Source of the DNA: Marthasterias glacialis
Taxonomy: Eukaryota > Echinodermata > Asteroidea > Forcipulatida > Asteriidae
DNA: 64,000 bases
NCBI GenBank assembly: GCA_911728455.2
Contig: OU452224.1
Span: 6,328,501 to 6,392,500, forward strand
Reading direction: 5' to 3'
The notes below the pieces were generated by a model. The model did not search any database, was not told the DNA's origin, and worked only from the letters and a program-made list of their open reading frames with translations. Shown here one piece after another: positions 48,795 to 57,060 of the stretch. Position 1 is the first letter of the stretch, and each line of letters begins with the position of its first letter. Both the position numbers and the translations under genes were made by a program.

Positions 48795-51700
48795 GCTTGT
48801 TTCCCAATGGTGCTATATTTTGTACCTTCCTTACATTGATTCAAAGAGGAGACCAATGTATTCATATCTTGTTCGTCATACGCATTGCTCCTCACCAGCA
48901 TCACATATTGCACTTACTCTCTAAATGTAAAAGAGCGACAATTCACTCTTCTCACCCGAGTGGTGTCGTTTCGGCTCTTCTCAGCGTGAAACTCACTTTG
49001 CATCATCTTTTTTGAGTGAAATTGGAGCAAACTTCACTCTGCTTCAAGTTAAACATACCCGTCTTTCACTCTAAAAAGAGTTGTCCGCCATATGGCGCTT
49101 TGCAAAAGTGGTATGTCGGACAAAACGAGAGTTGTTTGCACTTTTTTACATTCAGAGAGTATATAAAAAGTGTTTTGTTTAGTAAACACTGTCAACATTA
49201 AGCTTAAGCAGCGTGTACTTTCGCCTGATATTGAAGGAACATTCTCGAGCAGACGGTGCTGTACGCATATGGTTCACACAAAGAAAGAATGGATATAATT
49301 TCAATTCTCACAAAAGGGAAAATTTCAGGCAAGCCATACTTTGGAATATGGTGCAATGTGCATCCAACGATTAGTTTTTTCGTAATTCACACCCGGTAAA
49401 ATGAGAGCGTCGAAGGCAGAATTTCTTTTCCGATCCGGGATGCACCGTATACGTTTCACTACCCCAGTCCACGTAGGCCCACCGAGTGATGTTAAGACAT
49501 GAACACGAAGCGTGGAGTTGAACATTCCTTGTGTCGTCTTTATGTGGAATTTAAAAAAAAAGCAATTGGGGGATGGGCAAGGATGATAAATAACGTTTTG
49601 AATATCCCATTGGGATATAACGAACGGGAAGCAGAGTGAAAAAAGGGGATTTAATTTCAGGACAGGCTTCCTTGAAATCAATACCCTGAATTGGCATATA
49701 GATAACTTGCTGTCCTAAACTGGTTTTGACTTTTAAAGGACACGGATTCAAGGTATACGCGTATACTCTCAATCGACGTCACTGGTGTAGTTTTGACGCA
49801 ATGGCGGACTGGGGAAGTTGATGTCCTATGAACAGAACTGATCGTGGGACTTGTCAAGAGCCATGCATTATCTAAGAAACACAATCACGGCAATTTGAGT
49901 GAAGTTCCGCACAAAAGAGATTTATACATGTTGTGCCGGTAAATTATAGTTATAATAACTTATTAAGGCAACTTGGTTGGTATCCTGACTCTTCGTAGGC
50001 GAACTGTCTCGGCTCAACACATTGAAACTGGTTTACGGCAACCTCGATCTCAAATCTTATTTCGACCTCAAGCCATCGCAAAATCTTTCTCCCAATTTTC
50101 GTTGAACCAAAAGATAAGCATTTATGAGGTCTTGTTTTGACTTAACTGATACTCATATACCCATGTGGCTGTGTGGCGAACTGTTAACACTAGACAGTGT
50201 GTGCGAATGACTGCGCTGAAATATTTTGTTTTAAAAAGGTACAATACTTGAATTGGTGATGATCAAAACAACTTTACGAACGATTGTCAAACTTGAAGCT
50301 TCAATTTGATACCAGTTCCGATTGTCCAGAGAATGGGAGACTTATGGACGTTTTTTTCACAGTTCACATCAGTAGTACGCATGCTCAGAACTATGTGGGC
50401 AATACTGAGCATGTGCGCGCATGCTCAGGACTGTCAACAAGGACCGTTGTTTATATGCCGCCGCCAGCGTCTCCAAAGTCTCCTATTATTCCCGTGTGAA
50501 ATAATGTGTAAGAGAAAACTGTCCATTTGTACGCAATTTCTTATTTCAATCTGCACCATCGAAATAATCAGAATGATCAGCATAATCAAAATAATAAGCC
50601 TCATCATAAAAAGAAACAGTGTCCTAGACTTAAAAAAAAACACTGGGTGTTTTCTCTAAACATTACTATTGTTATTACCATTTGACAAAATGTTCACACA
50701 TAATGATTGTATTGACCCATTTCACCTGACGTCATCATCACAATAATCTTGGTTGCGCCATTTTGGTGGTCATTGTCACTGAGTTATTCAGTGGAGAGCG
50801 CATTTTAGGAGATGCGGCGTTTACACGTAAACCTATCGACCACCAAAATGGTGAGCGTGGCACAGTCGGCACGTGTGACGTGCGTGCAAGCGGTCAATAG
50901 TGTTAATTTTACACCTAGAGGACGAAGATGGATGTGTTCGACTTCTTCGACGCAACGGGAGACTTTTGGCGACACCATGTGACAGCAGCCAATACCAAGT
51001 AAAGTCAAAAGGTGCGCCTGCTCAGAATTACGTAAACAAAGAAGTTACCTGATAAGTCTGCTGCCACCTAGCGTTCCATAGTCTCCCATACCCTCAGGTC
51101 GAGGGTGAGGCCTATCTAACATGACTATACACAAAATAAATCCGATGGGTTTTTGCCTGTTGATTGATATTCTCATAATTTAATTCAAAAACTAGTCTTT
51201 TCATCACATAAATGCTGATAATCCATTCACAAAAAGTCATTCAAGTTGACACACGGCTCATTCAATTTCGTTGGAAAAAGGAAGGCTCCGCTGCATTAAC
51301 ATTCAACACTCAAAAGGAGTAGTTCAATTTGAACAGTTTGACATTCACTGGTCAAATAAGATCATCCAAATTCATCAGATCGCAAAGATTATTTCATTTC
51401 GTTAAAGTAATGTGGTCTTGAATGTCGAATCTCGTATGAGAAGAAGGTGATCATGTGTGCACGAAAACGAAATTAAATGCAACAGTAGCTAAAAGGAAAC
51501 CCTATAGTCTGATCGAATTAGGGAAAATCGCATGAATTTAAATTCATTTTAATGAAAGTGAACTATTTTTTGCCGAGATTGATCGGGGAAAACCTACGAA
51601 TTAAGAAGAATAATGTTGCAGAGTTTTTTCTGCACGCACTTTTTTTCCAAATAGATTGCACTTAAGACGTCTGTTTTAGATCCTAGCTTGACCGATCGTG

Positions 51701-52548
51701 ATTTCCTAACACTGGGAAGCTACGGCTCATCGTCCTGGACGGAATTCAGGAAACACATTCTAGACTGCGTTGAAATGTGGGAGATGAAAAAGGCGTTTAG
51801 AACTGAGTGAGTAAGTGTTGGGTGATGCAAATGCTTGTATTGCCTGTAGTTTGTGAAAAAAAGAAGGTCGCGCTGCGGGGAACTTTTTTCTAAACATTAT
51901 TACTCTTATTGTACATTAGATTTGCCCGCCTCTGATTTTGCGTTTTGTACGCATAAGCATGCAGGAGTCGCAATCGTGGAAAGAAGGACTTTATTACGGA
52001 GCCAAAAAAATAAACCTTGAACATATTCTATTTTGTAATCTTTTTTTTTCTATTTTGTAATCTTAAAAATTTTCTTTTTCAGAAATTGGTTGCGGTGTGT
52101 GTTTATTAAAAAGTATACGAATAAACACTTTAAAGCAATAATCAAAACGATCACAGCAATTCGTTGAGGATTACTTCATTTCAAAATTAGTCATCTCGTG
52201 TTCAACAGAGCCGTCATGTGCAACCCCTAACATCAGATCTGGAGGTCACGATTTCGGGAAAGCACCGAAACGCGCTGTGTGGTTTTTTTTCTGGGAAATG
52301 TCATGCATTTTATTTCTAGATCAGCAAACAACGTGGAATTAAGGGGGCGTGGGGCATTTCTGTTATTTTTTTAACTATTTATCTTTATTTATTTTATTCT
52401 AAAAAAAAATTATATATTTATTTATATGTTTATTTATTTACTTAATTTTATTTTATTTTATTTTTTAATCTTATTTATTTGTTATTATTCTTATTTGTTT
52501 ATGAATCTATTAATTTATGTATTTGTTTTTTGTTTGTTTTTGTTTTAT

Positions 52549-52600
<52 letters not shown>

Positions 52601-55600
52601 TTTTTTGGGGGGGTCAAACATTACCAAAACGGAATGTGTGTCAAACTTTGAAGTTCCCTTTTATAACATTCGATTAAAATATTGCATCTACATTTAATTG
52701 CACAACTTGTTCCTCGGTTGAGAAAAAGTTATTCCATTCATATTTTGTGTACTTTTCAATACACAAACAATGCAATCAGACTCCGAAAAAATAGTTTCAG
52801 GAATCAAAAATATTGCATCTACATATTATTTTAAACCGAAGATGAACACGACCATTAAGAAGCAGCAAAAGCCCCCGACTCAAGGAGGTGACATCTGTGA
52901 ATGATACCGCCAAACCTCCAGGGTTCCTGTACCGTTATGCTATCCGTAAAAGGTGATTAGTCCCGGGCCAGCGCTCCAATCATGTGACAGTCAGGGTTTC
53001 TACAGCAACTTGTACAGGAAACATTATATTGAATTGGGACATAACACTTCAAGGTGCTTGGAGCTACTCTATGATTGAGAGTGCCTGCACCTAGCGGGGA
53101 TAGACGCCAAGATTCAATCTGGATTGATCGGGGAAATGGATTCGGATTTGCCTCTTAGACACAAGGAGACAATTCTATTTCGAGGAAAATTGATCGTCTT
53201 GAAGGGGTGTTTACTTATTATATATAAAAAAAGAATTGAGGGTTATTACTACATATACGCTTTGGGGGTGAGGGCCTATGTTGTCAGCGCTATCCATTAC
53301 ATCATTTTTGTCTCTGGTTTGGGAAGAGTCAATTTAATCCCATCCTTTAGTCCGCAATAAAAGCACAGTCCACGATGAAGAGGTTTCACCAGCTTTAGGC
53401 CACCCAGTTTGGGTGTGAAAACAGCTAAAAACACGTCAGTGTTTTATCAGGGAATCTCAGTATGTGCACGTTCATGTCGGGCGTATTTCGATTGCCGCTG
53501 AAATCAGAATAAGCAATGGTGATGTTTTTTAAGTGAAGTCTTTATAGTTTTGTTTGCTATTTTGCGAATTTTTACATAAATATTCCACTGATAGATCGGT
53601 ACACCCGTTGAGCCATTTATAATCAGTGAGCTTTAGATTTAAACGAATCTTTGCCTTTTCAACATTTACCAATCCTTTATACCCCCGTTTTTTAAAATGT
53701 TATGATATACGTCAATAAATTCTGTATTTCGAAAAGGCCGGCAGATGTCGGAACCGAGATCTGCTGGCAGCGATTTGCAACCTCTGCATAGAAAATGCGC
53801 TTTGTAGAAGAACTCATGTATAAAATGCATTCTCATTTTCAATAAACACGCCATACAAAGCAAATGTACAATACGGCAGACAACCACATGTCTCCACCTT
53901 GAAAAAAAAGGGCAGTGTTCTTCCTCTGTGTGCCAACAAGTCGAACGTCCTCCTCAACGTCCACATCACTTAAATATTTCATGTCTCAGACGGAATTTAA
54001 AGGCAGGGGTAAAAGGAGTATTATGTGAGTAAGTATACAGCCAAATGTTACAGAAGAGCGTTAGGCCATCACCAGCCGTCCCCCCCCCCCCCCCACTTAA
54101 CGGACTGCATCCGGAAGACCGAAGCCCCCCTCGGCGTGAGAGGGCGCAAAGGAGGGCATTGACAGAAACAGCATTCGATATTCAGCCCCATCGACATCTC
54201 ATTCAGCGGATCGTACATCCCCGGGGGTTATACATGGAGAAGGGGGGGAGTGTCGCAATTACTCTGGTGTTTTCACGCCGAAGGATTTTGCCCCCAGTCC
54301 CCGGAGGCAAGCTTTCGGTATCTCCGGCTCCCGTTCGTGTCCCGCATACGCTGTGATGGAGAATGTGTGTATAATGCCTGATGTGCACAAGGCAAGGGTC
54401 GGATTTAATATCAGTCGATTTCCCTTTCCAACTGGACTTATCGGGTTTATAGGCAATGTTTATTCAGGCAGAGTTCAGAAATCGTGGCGAATGTATCTTT
54501 TTAGACTGATTTAGGGTCGAGTTCACACTCGAGAGACACTGGTCATTTTTTTTTTTTAGGTATCAACAGATCTTCAGACTTTATTCAGTTTCGATTATCA
54601 GAATTTTCAGTATCGATTATAAGGTTTTTCAGTACCGGTATTTTTATTTTTATTTGTTCACTTTGTTATACTTTTCTACTGTTTTTTTTTTTACCACAGG
54701 AACGTAATGTAGGACAGCCTTTGAGCTGATTATCTTTCTTCTTATTGTTTTGGGGTGTCATAAATTCCATAAGTATTTCCTCCGTCCCTCTTCATTATAC
54801 GCTGTATATACAACTCCTCAAAATGTAACTATCATTTTGTTTTGATCGAGAAGGTTGTGGGTTAGATTCACAACTTATATGTTTTCTGGGGCCGGGGGAG
54901 TCCGCAGGAGTCGAAAGGAACTACGTAAATAGATTGTTACAACTTGGCAAAAAGTTTAGTCTGAAAAAGATATCTTTTACATTTTCTTCTTTTATTTTAT
55001 GAATCTTTATTTAATTCATGGGCGTAAATACCAGCGGGTGGGGGTGGTCCATAGGATCACCCCAAAGATTGTTGGTCCTTAAAAGAAAAAAAATCGTGGC
55101 TTTCACTGAAAAAGCACCCGATAGCTCAGTAAATGAATAAAACATTTCCACAAATCCATATCTGTAATTATTTGAACAAACTACGTAGTACATGAACAAC
55201 ACAGAGGGCATCCCTAATGCAATCGAACATCTGCTGTGGGCTTACATGTAGCCTTCCCCTGCCCCCTCTGCTCATGATCTCAGCATTATTCATTTGTTTC
55301 CCATTACCATCCCCCTCTCTCCACTTTTCACAACAAATTTACGCCACTGATTTAATTTGTTTTCCTGGTGCAAGAATAACGACTGAACTTTCTCACCTGC
55401 CGATGAACAGGAACTGCCCCGACACACCCAGTCGTCTGGTAGCCCTCAGTAGGTTGGTGACAGTCTCCCCCTCGCAGAAGCAAACCACCACCTTGGCGGT
55501 GGGCGTCTTCTGCAGGTTCTTGATCACCTTGTCGAACTTCCTGGCGGACGATCTGCTGTAGATGCTGTCCGCTGTGGCGATGCAGACGCCGGCTTTCTTG

Positions 55601-55643
55601 GCTAGTGTCTTGAAGGCCTCCATGCCGCTCGCGCCGTAATTCC
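34031..55643 (-). CDS. GRM1/5-like: Group I metabotropic glutamate receptor, seven 3' exons (partial gene)
   Basis: Class C G-protein-coupled receptor for extracellular glutamate at the plasma membrane, expected to couple to Gq and phospholipase C as group I receptors do. Seven minus-strand exons (55643-55397, 44353-44103, 42450-42201, 39279-39105, 37631-37508, 37062-36132, 35324-34031) join in frame to 1090 residues and a stop. In order they encode the second part of the Venus flytrap domain (1 to ~285), the cysteine-rich linker (~295-351), seven membrane helices (~364-615) and a long tail (~616-1090). Group I assignment rests on RILAGSKKKI, TRKPRF, NFNEAKYIAFTMYTTC and KPERN followed by VRMHVG. 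Glutamate-contact residues matching mGluR1 Y236, D318, R323 and K409 are present (Y3, D84, R89, K180). Intron sizes are 11043, 1652, 2921, 1473, 445 and 807 bp. About 233 N-terminal residues are missing and should lie beyond 64000. All junctions are GT-AG and no breaks were seen, so I take it as a functional gene. Confidence 0.96.
35553..36035. mobile_element. Foldback element FB-G (TTAAAGGGACAC ends)
   Basis: Left end TTAAAGGGACACATTGCCTT; right end, inverted, TTAAAGGTACACCTTGCCTT (18 of 20 match). Non-coding, 483 bp including the FB-D insertion, ~358 bp without it. The end sequence resembles a short palindromic transposon I associate with echinoderm genomes (from memory, not searched). Interior arms are only partly complementary, so this copy is diverged. 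Confidence 0.7.
35702..35826. mobile_element. Foldback element FB-D copy 1, nested in FB-G
   Basis: 125 bp with ~35-bp inverted ends: GGCCGTTTACGAAATCACGG at the left and CCGTGGTTTCGTAAACGGCC at the right, each continuing into the palindromic word CTTGGGCTTGGGCTC and its complement. Flanked by ATA-like bases on both sides. It lies inside FB-G, so it inserted later. Confidence 0.85.
36132..37062 (-). CDS. GRM1/5-like: mGluR exon F: seven-transmembrane domain
   Basis: 931 bp. The acceptor is ttcctttaag before CCTGTGTTG and the donor is GCAAG followed by GTAAGC. It starts ACVEINVEYIKWGD, placing the last linker cysteine before helix 1 (SFSCIGISLTVFVLFTF). DTPVVKSSSRE is the invariant first intracellular loop. 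Loop 2 contains LAGSKKKIITRKPRF and loop 3 FKTRNLPENFNEAKYIAF, the Gq-contact region. The helix 3 cysteine (VVCYIRR) and the loop cysteine in LICNTS should form the conserved disulfide. Helix 6 has MYTTCVVWLAFIP and helix 7 leads to FFPKTYIVLFKPERN. After SLVRMHVG, conserved in mGluR1 and 5, the sequence diverges. An apparent start at 37012 is a GTG inside the exon. The terminal AG joins G of exon G to give arginine. Confidence 0.98.
37063..37507 (-). other. mGluR intron E-F
   Basis: 445 bp, AT-rich, with good donor GTAAGT and acceptor TTCCTTTAAG. Its only notable content is the (CT)n run at 37315-37365. Confidence 0.85.
37315..37365. repeat. (CT)n microsatellite
   Basis: About 25 uninterrupted CT dinucleotides inside mGluR intron E-F; on the gene's strand it reads (GA)n. 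Confidence 0.97.
37508..37631 (-). CDS. GRM1/5-like: mGluR exon E: cysteine-rich NCD3G linker
   Basis: 124 bp. The acceptor is ccatttacag before GACATCC and the donor is ACTG followed by GTAAGT. It encodes VACCWACVPCKPNEFMLDE and FTCEKCERGNRPNEDLT, equivalent to SCCWICTACKENEFVQDEFTCRACDLGWWPNAELTG of mGluR1. With CSEPC of the previous exon and the first cysteine of the next, all nine family cysteines are present. This rigid domain couples ligand-induced dimer rearrangement to the membrane helices. Phase 0 in, phase 1 out. Confidence 0.95.
38143..38318. mobile_element. MITE FB-B' copy 3
   Basis: 176 bp, TA-flanked, ends TAGACCTATATCA and, inverted, TAGACCTTTATCATGG. Interior words GGTTTGGTTACATTGGTTTG and GGAACCAGACTATTTGCC are shared with copies at 20361 and 30130. 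In reverse orientation relative to those. Retains CpG sites (GCCGCGCC). Confidence 0.85.
38590..38740. mobile_element. Foldback element FB-C copy 2
   Basis: 151 bp, bounded by AATGGGACACTTTTGG and CCAAAGTCTCCCATT. Both arms contain the core AGGTGGCAGCAGACT or its complement, then TACCAGGTAAAT and its complement. Same family as 30489, 50956 and 56913. Confidence 0.85.
39105..39279 (-). CDS. GRM1/5-like: mGluR exon D: end of flytrap and start of cysteine-rich domain
   Basis: 175 bp. The acceptor is ctgttttag before ATACGACATT and the donor is GTAATG followed by GTAAAA. It encodes YDIFNYQLLPNGQYKYVHIG, matching vertebrate RYDIMNLQ...YDYVHVG, then a linker with NNS and NAS sequons and CSEPCPKG, the first two cysteines of the NCD3G domain. 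The run MNNSAMMWNNASSSPASS is divergent and serine/asparagine-rich compared with vertebrates. It ends in phase 0. Vertebrates have one more residue before the CC pair, so the junction is sound but slightly shorter. Confidence 0.94.
39862..39987. mobile_element. Foldback FB-B, compact near-perfect hairpin
   Basis: About 126 bp with arms of ~50 bp that pair almost perfectly: AATGGGAGACTTTTGAGACG... at the left and ...CGTCTCAAAATTTTCCCATT at the right, both including the word GCGGGCGTCCCACAGACCGG or its complement. The central loop is ~24 bp. The arms match the ends of the element at 30074-30365. High arm identity argues for a recent insertion or recent hairpin-mediated correction. Confidence 0.88.
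41150..41545. mobile_element. Foldback FB-F copy 1, interrupted by FB-E
   Basis: Contains GGGTCAGCATGACCCGG and repeated GGGTCA/TGACCC words, and ends TTTTTTTTTTTTTTTAGAGTG, all shared with the copy at 43789-44050. Split at ~41309-41502 by an FB-E MITE. Left end unclear. Confidence 0.65.
41309..41502. mobile_element. MITE FB-E copy, nested in FB-F
   Basis: ~194 bp. Left end GGGTCCAATTTCACAGAGCT, then GCTTAAGCAG; right end reads TACGAATTTGGGCCCT. Interior shared with 63032 and 63231 copies (AACAATTTTCTGCT, GCAGAAATGAGCAG, ACATG-TGGCATGCTA, GCTGGTAACC). Confidence 0.88.
41747..41811. repeat. (TTA)n microsatellite
   Basis: About 21 uninterrupted ATT/TTA triplets in mGluR intron C-D. It creates the poly-Leu and poly-Asn open frames on either strand, which are not genes. 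Confidence 0.98.
42201..42450 (-). CDS. GRM1/5-like: mGluR exon C: Venus flytrap, hinge side
   Basis: 250 bp. The acceptor is cattccag before GCACGGAG and the donor is GGCAG followed by GTAGGT. It encodes GTESLADDYNQDTKMGF, where K180 corresponds to mGluR1 K409, a glutamate gamma-carboxylate contact. Next come INAIYTMAHGLHDMHRAVCP, DTVGLCPEMKPVDG and FDGVSGDRIQFDSNGD, all diagnostic of the family. It ends AG, completed by A of the next exon to give the arginine of GRYDI. Phase 1 in, phase 2 out. Confidence 0.96.
42451..44102 (-). other. mGluR intron B-C
   Basis: 1652 bp. The last ~310 bp before the exon B donor hold FB-F (43789-44050). The remainder shows no coding signal and no repeat I recognise. 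Confidence 0.8.
43789..44050. mobile_element. Foldback FB-F copy 2
   Basis: 262 bp, ends CACTCTAAAATCTCCC and GGGAGTTTTTTTTTTTAGAGTG-like (inverted match over ~15 bp). Rich in GGGTCA/TGACCC words. Its edge is ~52 bp from the splice donor of exon B. Confidence 0.75.
44103..44353 (-). CDS. GRM1/5-like: mGluR exon B: Venus flytrap lobe 2
   Basis: 251 bp. The acceptor is ttccag before TGACGGATGG and the donor is ACAG followed by GTAACC. It opens with DGWANRYEIIGG, whose D84 and R89 (partial numbering) match mGluR1 D318 and R323 of the ligand pocket. IGGITIKPKTS and NPWFREFWQHRFQCQLP are near-identical to vertebrate group I receptors. The stretch before KNCTG (NLSEPHEDEQKYDKNC) is longer and more acidic than in mGluR1. 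An NLS glycosylation sequon lies in it and NHT in the preceding part. Phase 2 in, phase 1 out. The donor lies only ~50 bp from the foldback insertion at 43789-44050. Confidence 0.96.
44623..44656. repeat. Imperfect (AAC)n microsatellite
   Basis: Short CAACAA/AACAAC run within the large mGluR intron, interrupted by single substitutions. Confidence 0.8.
45954..46075. mobile_element. Short foldback with CCAAT boxes
   Basis: Left arm CACGTGACGTGTGTTCCACC then AATAAAATGACAAGG; right arm inverted CATGTGACGCACTCTAAACC then AATCACAAGG. Roughly 24 of 35 positions pair. Each arm carries a CCAAT word. ~122 bp, diverged. Confidence 0.5.
46121..46225. repeat. 23-bp minisatellite
   Basis: Four and a half copies of a 23-bp unit TACCC(A/G)TAGCAACCAATG followed by (C/T)A(G/C)TA, starting at 46121, 46144, 46167, 46190 and 46213. 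Each full unit contains CCAAT or CCAAC. Confidence 0.93.
47327..47568. repeat. (GT)n and (GTTT)n tracts
   Basis: Two TG runs (47330-47345 and 47523-47540), the second grading into GTTT repeats to ~47568. Between them the words GGTCCCCGGTTGGA and GGTCCCCGATTGGA recur with AAAGAGG(G)ACAATAGG, a short direct duplication (~47370-47400 and 47474-47505). Confidence 0.8.
48400..48860. repeat. Degenerate ~70-130 bp satellite, block 1
   Basis: The motif CTTATCTTGATTCAAAGAGAGT recurs in diverged form near 48470, 48606, 48672, 48750 and 48834, each followed by words like ACCAATAACGTG or CAGTAGCATGTA. The fourth copy has expanded into a pure (GA)n run at 48766-48791. The same motif occurs inverted at 59930-60110. 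Confidence 0.7.
48766..48791. repeat. (GA)n microsatellite
   Basis: About 13 GA units grown from the GATTCAGAGAGAG motif of the surrounding satellite. Confidence 0.95.
48915..49161. mobile_element. MITE FB-A copy 3
   Basis: 247 bp, ends TACTCTCTAAATGTAAAAGA and, inverted, TACTCTCTGAATGTAAAAAA. Interior shared with 11594 (GAGTGAAATTGGAGC, TTCAAGTTAAACATAC, AGTTGTCCGCCATATGG). Flanking TA on both sides suggests a TA target, as in Tc1/mariner-type MITEs. Confidence 0.9.
50332..50487. mobile_element. FB-C relative (divergent interior)
   Basis: Ends AATGGGAGACTTATGGACG and GCGTCTCCAAAGTCTCCTATT match FB-C, and GCCGCCGCCAGCG recalls GCTGCCACCTAGCG. The interior instead carries GCATGCTCAG twice and its complement, like the segment near 15530. 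Possibly a subfamily. Confidence 0.55.
50719..50903. mobile_element. Short foldback with CCATTTTGGTGGTC arms
   Basis: Arms: GCGCCATTTTGGTGGTC on the left, GACCACCAAAATGGTGAGC on the right; outer words ATTGACC and GGTCAAT pair, as do GACGTCA and TGACGTG. ~185 bp. The single short open frame across it is repeat-derived. Confidence 0.7.
50956..51090. mobile_element. Foldback element FB-C copy 3
   Basis: 135 bp, GGGAGACTTTTGGCGACACC to GCGTTCCATAGTCTCCCAT, with GTCTGCTGCCACCTAGCG in the right arm and a decayed complement (ATGTGACAGCAGCC) in the left. Confidence 0.8.
51215..51775. repeat. Dispersed ~600-bp repeat, copy 2
   Basis: Colinear with 26497-27160: shared words include TCATTCAA, CATTCAATTTCGTT, CACTGGTC, AAATTCATC, GATCGCAA(A/G)GAT, ACGAAATT, AAAGGAAACCCTA, TTTTTTGC, GGAAAACCTAC and TCTAGACTGCGT. 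The internal 30-40 bp recurrence of ATTCAA(A/T)TTC gives it a quasi-tandem look. Non-coding. Class unknown. Confidence 0.7.
52550..52594. repeat. (AT)n microsatellite
   Basis: About 22 TA units, preceded by ~200 bp of TTTA/TTTG-rich low-complexity sequence (52360-52550). Confidence 0.97.
55253..55352. repeat. Dispersed repeat fragment, copy 2
   Basis: CTGCTCATGATCTCAGCATT with flanking CCCTGCCCCC, CCCATTACC and AACAAATTTACGC matches 27655-27745 over ~90 bp. It sits ~45 bp from the exon A donor. Confidence 0.75.
55397..55643 (-). CDS. GRM1/5-like: mGluR exon A: Venus flytrap, lobe 1 to lobe 2 crossover
   Basis: First receptor exon in the window, 247 bp. The acceptor reads ttgcag before GGAATTACGG and the donor is GGCAG followed by GTGAG. 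It begins with two bases of a split glycine codon (GNYGASGMEAF, compare vertebrate EGNYGESGMEAF). The tyrosine of GNYG matches mGluR1 Y236, a glutamate-binding residue. It continues through AKVVVCFCEGETV and RATRRLGVSGQFLFIG, the latter matching RRLGLAGEFLLLG of vertebrates. It ends in phase 2, so AG plus T of the next exon gives the serine of SDGWA. No methionine here is a real start. The boundary at Gly-Asn-Tyr is, from memory, that of the vertebrate genes, where a single large upstream coding exon precedes it. Confidence 0.95.
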
Positions 55644-56600
55644 CTGCAATTCAGAGAAAGTTATCTATTTATTTATTGTTATTTATGACTTCTTATTAAT
55701 ACAGGATACATAAAAACAACAGCACAAAGGTTGTTCTACATTATTGTCCTGTGCTTAAAAAACAGTAGAAAAGAAGAAAAAAAGTGAACAAACTAAATTA
55801 AAAATCCCGGTATTAAAAACCCAACGAAAGAAAAATGCGCTCTTGGCCTCACCAGCAAGTACATCAAAACTACAAATGGCAGGCATGGGAATGGGTTTTA
55901 CATTTGAAGTGTAGTTTTCTGAGATTTTTCAAATAAAATGAAATATTAGTAGTTGAAACACACAAAAATCGTATTTACTCAAAGGCTTTTCCAACAGAGC
56001 CACCCTGAGCTGCACTAGAAATTGCGATGGAATCACGAGAAAAACTTGTCAGTGAATGTTGTCTGGCAACGACTAATATTGTCCCAACTATAGTTTTGGG
56101 AAGACGATACTGCGTTGTCTGATTCCTTGTATACAAAAAAAGTAACCAGACTATAGTTCCCAATTGCGGCTTCAAAATAATTTGAATCCAAGACGGGAAA
56201 ATGCAAGGAATCTTCAAACAATTTTCATGGAATTTCCTGATTCGAAATTGGACACTTTGCCATGTTTGGAACCCTGACGTGCAACATATGTGTCCTTGTT
56301 GTGTTTACTGTGTCTTGCTGATCGCTACAAGGGTTCTGTCTTTATAGGTTTTACCATTTCCTTCCTCCACCCGGTTTGTAAGTGTGACGTAATTCCACCG
56401 TGTAGCTACGCCCACTTCGCATAAACTGTCTCCACTGAAGACCAAAAGCCAACAAGATTTGCATTAAGCTAGTTTTCCCTTGATGATTTTTGGACTTGGT
56501 TTTTACATACGTTCTTCAGCTTCGGAGCCGGAAGTGGCGAAAACTTTTGGAGAGGCAGCAGATACGCACGCGTGTGACGCAATGGCTCACCAACAGGATA

Positions 56601-56740
56601 GGCCCTTTTTGAAACCACGGCGTGTGCTTGTGGGCTTAGGCTGGGCTCCGTCAATTACTGCGCTTTCCTTACGGGGCTTCAAACAGGCAGGCGGAGCCAA
56701 CGCCGGAGCCCAAGCCCAAGCCGTGATTTCAAAAACGGCC
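56601..56740. mobile_element. Foldback element FB-D copy 2
   Basis: 140 bp. Same ends as the copy at 35702 (GGCCCTTTTTGAAACCACGG at the left, CCGTGATTTCAAAAACGGCC at the right), with an interior carrying CAAGCCCAAGCC and its complement. Arms are less perfect than in copy 1, suggesting greater age. Confidence 0.8.
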
Positions 56741-56912
56741 GTAGTTTTTTTTAACAGTCAAATTTATACTTGAAGCGAATTCACTTCTTTTGATACTGGA
56801 ACATAGACCAGCTCCAGTCCTTCCTGAAACAGCATTTTACTTTATCACAAACCTCTTCTGTTATTAATGTTTTTTTATAGAAGGCTTGCGTATAGCAATC
56901 AAATGTTGGGAT

Positions 56913-57060
56913 AATGAGAGACTTTGGAAGTCTAGGCGGCAGCAGACATGGTAAATTTCCATTGTTTACATATTACTTTGCATGCCATCATTTCCGAGAA
57001 CAATAGATCAGATTTACTGGTAAGTCTGCTGCCACCTAGCGTCACCAAAAGTCTTACATT
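56913..57060. mobile_element. Foldback element FB-C copy 4
   Basis: 148 bp, AATGAGAGACTTTGGAAG to CACCAAAAGTCTTACATT, with AGGCGGCAGCAGACATGG and its complement CTGCTGCCACCTAGCG. Confidence 0.85.

Larger units (their letters stand above)
44354..55396 (-). other. mGluR intron A-B (11 kb)
   Basis: Largest internal intron in the window. Holds a CCAAT-rich foldback and 23-bp minisatellite (45954-46225), an ~80-bp degenerate satellite (48400-48860), FB-A (48915), FB-C members (50332, 50956), another foldback (50719), a dispersed repeat (51215-51775), (AT)n at 52550 and a repeat fragment at 55253. The stretches 44360-45950, 46230-47300, 49170-50280 and 52600-55250 contain no coding signal or recognised element. 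Confidence 0.75.
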
